Positions 42,489 to 44,271 of a stretch of DNA of 44,271 bases are shown in pieces. Numbering within the stretch: position 1 is the stretch's first letter; each line of letters opens with the position of its first letter. The translations under genes were made by a program, and so were the position numbers. Under the pieces are notes generated by a model. The model saw only the letters and a list, made by a program, of their open reading frames with translations, made no database searches and was not told where the DNA came from. Source of the DNA: Burkholderiales bacterium (GTDB taxonomy: Bacteria; Pseudomonadota; Gammaproteobacteria; Burkholderiales; Casimicrobiaceae); NCBI GenBank assembly GCA_025354165.1, contig JANXNI010000085.1:1-44271 (forward strand), given 5' to 3'.

Positions 42489-42602
42489 GGCTTTTCGCTG
42501 AAAGCACGTATCCTCAAGGGCTAACGTCGGAATTTTCTATAAGTCGACTTACGTAATTTTGGCGACTTAGCCCATGTGATTGAAGGGCCACAGCGAAAAG
42601 CT
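42489..42602. repeat. 114-bp symmetric palindromic element, copy G (12-bp arms)
   Basis: Blocks: GGCTTTT 42489-42495, GGGCTAA 42518-42524, ATAAGTCGACTT 42539-42550, TTAGCCC 42567-42573, AAAAGCT 42596-42602. The arms extend to 12 pairs here: GGCTTTTCGCTG (42489-42500) against CAGCGAAAAGCT (42591-42602), with only the outermost pair as G-T. GGGCTAA and TTAGCCC are exact complements, and TAAGTCGACTTA (42540-42551) is a perfect 12-bp centre palindrome. The best-formed copy. It lies between mnmA and the 42666 gene. Confidence 0.9.
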
Positions 42603-42665
42603 GATATACGAGATGCCTCAATTTAGCGCTCGCATCGCCTCGCCTGCCGTGATAGCGTTCGCTCT

Positions 42666-43067
42666 ATGAATTTTTGCAAACGCTTCGTCGCCTCGACGCT
42701 GATCGTCACGCTGGCGGCACCGCCACTGTCGCTTTTCGCTCAAAGCCAGACCATCAGCCAGGAAGCCACGATTCGCGTCACCCGCAAGGCGGCCGACCAG
42801 TACGCGGTTGAGGGCAGCAAGATCACCATCACCACGAAGTATTGCCACGAATACGTGCGCAATGAAGACGCGATCATGACGACACGGGCGGAAGGCTCAG
42901 AAAACGCGCTTTTGTTTGCGACCGGGGCGCAGTGCGAGGTGATTAGCGCGATCAAGGCCGACGACAGCACGTTTTCGTTACTGGACTTCCTGATTCAGCT
43001 TGGACTGATGATCGCAACGAAAGGGTTGTTGGGCAGTCCCGCCATCCCGATGCCAAAGCGGAACTGA
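42666..43067 (+). CDS. Hypothetical exported protein
   Basis: A 133-residue protein with a signal peptide (MNFCKRFVASTLIVTLAAPP to about LFAQ). The mature part (QTISQEATIRVTRKAADQYA, KITITTKYCHEYVRNEDAIM) contains two Cys that could pair after export, and a hydrophobic C-terminal stretch (LLDFLIQLGLMIATKGLLG). No family recognised. The start ATG is weakly supported and no strong RBS is seen. It lies between repeat G and another unknown gene. Confidence 0.6.
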   Translation: MNFCKRFVASTLIVTLAAPPLSLFAQSQTISQEATIRVTRKAADQYAVEGSKITITTKYCHEYVRNEDAIMTTRAEGSENALLFATGAQCEVISAIKADDSTFSLLDFLIQLGLMIATKGLLGSPAIPMPKRN

Positions 43068-43176
43068 GGGGCCTTTAAGGAAACATTTGTCCGGCGTGTG
43101 TCGCAGTTCAGGGTTTGGATTCGTCTGACAAACGTGGTTCCCTGATAATTTTCAAGCACATTTCGAAAGGATTTTT

Positions 43177-43629
43177 ATGGCATCCCCTACGGTATGTTTC
43201 ACCCCGAAGTTGTTTTTCTGGAACATCGACGCTAACGTTGGTATCGGCTCGCCCAACCGGGCGGACGACGTGCAGTTGGTGCAGCTTGGGTATCACTGCA
43301 TGTCGGTCGGTTCTGATCCGCACGTAACGCCGCAACTCAGAACGATTTTTGCCGCTGTCGTGCCGGGCGCACCCTATAGTGGCAGTCCATCGGATCCTCT
43401 GTCAGTGGCAATCCTGGCCCATCAGCGAGCGCGCGGTGGCACGCAGGACGGGCACGTGAGTGTGATCACCTCCGCAAGCGGCGCCTACAACTCGACAAAC
43501 ACTTTCATGCTAACTGCGCTGGACGTACAAATACGCAGGCAGATGCCAAACGACTATCCGCGCCTGGACAAACATCCGAAATGCCCGCCCGCACTTCGTA
43601 GTGCGGTCGTAAAGGCGTGTACGCTTTAA
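43177..43629 (+). CDS. Hypothetical protein
   Basis: A 150-residue protein without signal peptide or membrane segment: ASPTVCFTPKLFFWNIDANV, GIGSPNRADDVQLVQLGYHC, PRLDKHPKCPPALRSAVVKA. AAAGGA sits 8 bases before the ATG. The early GIGSPNRADDVQLVQ phrase recalls peptidoglycan-binding or phage-baseplate-like proteins, but not enough to assign. Convergent with the HDAC-family gene. Confidence 0.65.
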   Translation: MASPTVCFTPKLFFWNIDANVGIGSPNRADDVQLVQLGYHCMSVGSDPHVTPQLRTIFAAVVPGAPYSGSPSDPLSVAILAHQRARGGTQDGHVSVITSASGAYNSTNTFMLTALDVQIRRQMPNDYPRLDKHPKCPPALRSAVVKACTL

Positions 43630-43642
43630 CGGATCGCGCCGT

Positions 43643-44271
43643 CTATCGCTTGACAGTACGGGACGCGCCTGCATAACCACCAAGCGCAGCCGTCACGTTG
43701 TCGCCAATTTCAGCAACCGCGTAGCCACCTTCCATCGCAAATAACGTCGGCAGCCCGATCCGCGCGATCCGTTCGCCCATCCTTGGATAGTCTGATGTTT
43801 TTAGTTTGAAGTGCGAAATGGGATCGCCTTCAAACGTATCGACGCCGAGCGAGACAACCAGCGCGTCGGGCTTGAATTGGGTAATACTTTTCACAGCCTG
43901 ATCGAGCGCAGAAAACCATGTCTCGACCGAACTGCCTGCGGGCAACGGCAAGTTCAGGTTGAAACCGGCACCGGCGCCGGTGCCCTTCTCATCCGCGTGC
44001 CCAAGGTAGAACGGATACTCGGTCATCGGGTCGCCGTGAATACTCGCGAAAAATACGTCGTGGCGCTCGAAAAAAATATCCTGCGTTCCGTTGCCGTGGT
44101 GATAATCGACATCGAGGATCGCAATATTCCCGCGGCCGGCAGCTCGGGCGGCGCGGGCGGCAATCGCGGCGTTGTTGAAATAGCAGTACCCGCCGAAATA
44201 ATCGGCACCGGCATGGTGCCCGGGTGGGCGGCACAGCGCGAAAGCGTGCTCGCCCGCGAGAACGGCATCGA
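43643..44271 (-). CDS. Histone deacetylase family protein (acetylpolyamine amidohydrolase-like), N-terminus beyond window
   Basis: About 209 C-terminal residues are visible, with no start inside the window. The zinc-hydrolase motifs are present: CRPPGHHAG (the His-His pair), DVDYHHGNGTQ (metal-ligand Asp and His), FASIHGDP and the late Asp and Tyr parts (SLGVDTFEGDP, AMEGGYAV). Bacterial members deacetylate polyamines or proteins (AphA/AcuC-like). The frame continues unbroken through 44269, so the annotated ATG at 44026 is internal. Confidence 0.93.
   Translation of the reverse strand, partial: DAVLAGEHAFALCRPPGHHAGADYFGGYCYFNNAAIAARAARAAGRGNIAILDVDYHHGNGTQDIFFERHDVFFASIHGDPMTEYPFYLGHADEKGTGAGAGFNLNLPLPAGSSVETWFSALDQAVKSITQFKPDALVVSLGVDTFEGDPISHFKLKTSDYPRMGERIARIGLPTLFAMEGGYAVAEIGDNVTAALGGYAGASRTVKR

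Noticed and set aside
1177-42602. 114-bp elements as ordinary intrinsic terminators
   Set aside because: No T-run follows the outer arm in either orientation, copies A, D and E lie upstream of divergent genes, and spacing is fixed over 114 bp.
1177-42602. 114-bp elements as integron attC sites or a CRISPR-like array
   Set aside because: Copies are kilobases apart with core genes between them, no integrase or cas gene is present, and the blocks do not match attC R-boxes.
43643-44026. Short complete gene starting at ATG 44026
   Set aside because: The frame continues upstream to the window edge with HDAC motifs (CRPPGHHAG, DVDYHHGNG), so this ATG is internal.
1-44271. tRNA, rRNA or insertion-sequence genes
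   Set aside because: No tRNA-like cloverleaf, rRNA segment or transposase signature was noticed on reading; a tool search could still find a small RNA.

Overview
The window looks like the chromosome of a GC-rich betaproteobacterium, probably Burkholderiales. The basis is gene content and order: mraZ-rsmH at the head of a dcw cluster, DUF3108-purN-purM next to a divergent AI-2E-type permease and hda, Bug/TctC periplasmic receptors, rpmB-rpmG, and an RsmB-family methyltransferase. No rRNA, tRNA, CRISPR, prophage or intact transposase was seen.

Layout. 1-1057: start of the dcw cluster (rsmH cut by the window edge, mraZ, MraZ boxes). 1453-4970: an exported DUF1800/DUF1501 pair. 4971-6684: a small accessory patch with a wrecked PIN/ribbon-helix-helix toxin-antitoxin pair and two poorly known genes. 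6727-14579: a complete sulfolactate catabolic locus. slcC and comC interconvert the sulfolactate enantiomers through sulfopyruvate, suyAB cleaves (R)-sulfolactate to pyruvate and sulfite, a three-gene TRAP system probably imports the substrate, and a HutC-type GntR regulator follows. 14765-16498: ribosomal proteins L28 and L33, and a membrane fatty-acid desaturase. 16975-19100: a 2TM protein, a LytS-like 2TM histidine kinase and a LytTR response regulator. 19087-24819: GNAT, acyltransferase, a broken second acyltransferase, CPBP protease, a HigBA-type module with a frameshifted toxin, a YVTN propeller and a zinc-ribbon protein. 24959-25257: a cluster of palindromic repeats. 25269-30764: RsmB, two delta-60 propeller proteins and a DUF3667 protein. 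30841-35711: a D-tartrate dehydratase locus (tarD, SDR, Bug receptor, DapA-like aldolase, divergent LysR). 35829-40803: DUF3108, purN, purM, AI-2E-type permease, hda. 41037-44271: a small Ala/Lys-rich exported protein, mnmA, two unknown proteins and an HDAC-family amidohydrolase cut by the edge.

The most striking observation is a family of seven intergenic elements, each exactly 114 bp with no gaps in the alignment, at 1177, 5000, 13683, 16720, 26531, 35717 and 42489. Every copy is built as a symmetric interrupted palindrome: AGCTTTT at 1-7, GGGCTAA at 30-36, ATAAGTCGACTT at 51-62 with GTCGAC exactly on the centre, YYAGCCC at 79-85 and AAAAGCT at 108-114. The sequence between blocks has diverged widely, yet spacing is identical in all seven. 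That points to selection on architecture (structured RNA, or a DNA site read by a symmetric protein complex) rather than recent copying. I cannot check whether the family has been described.
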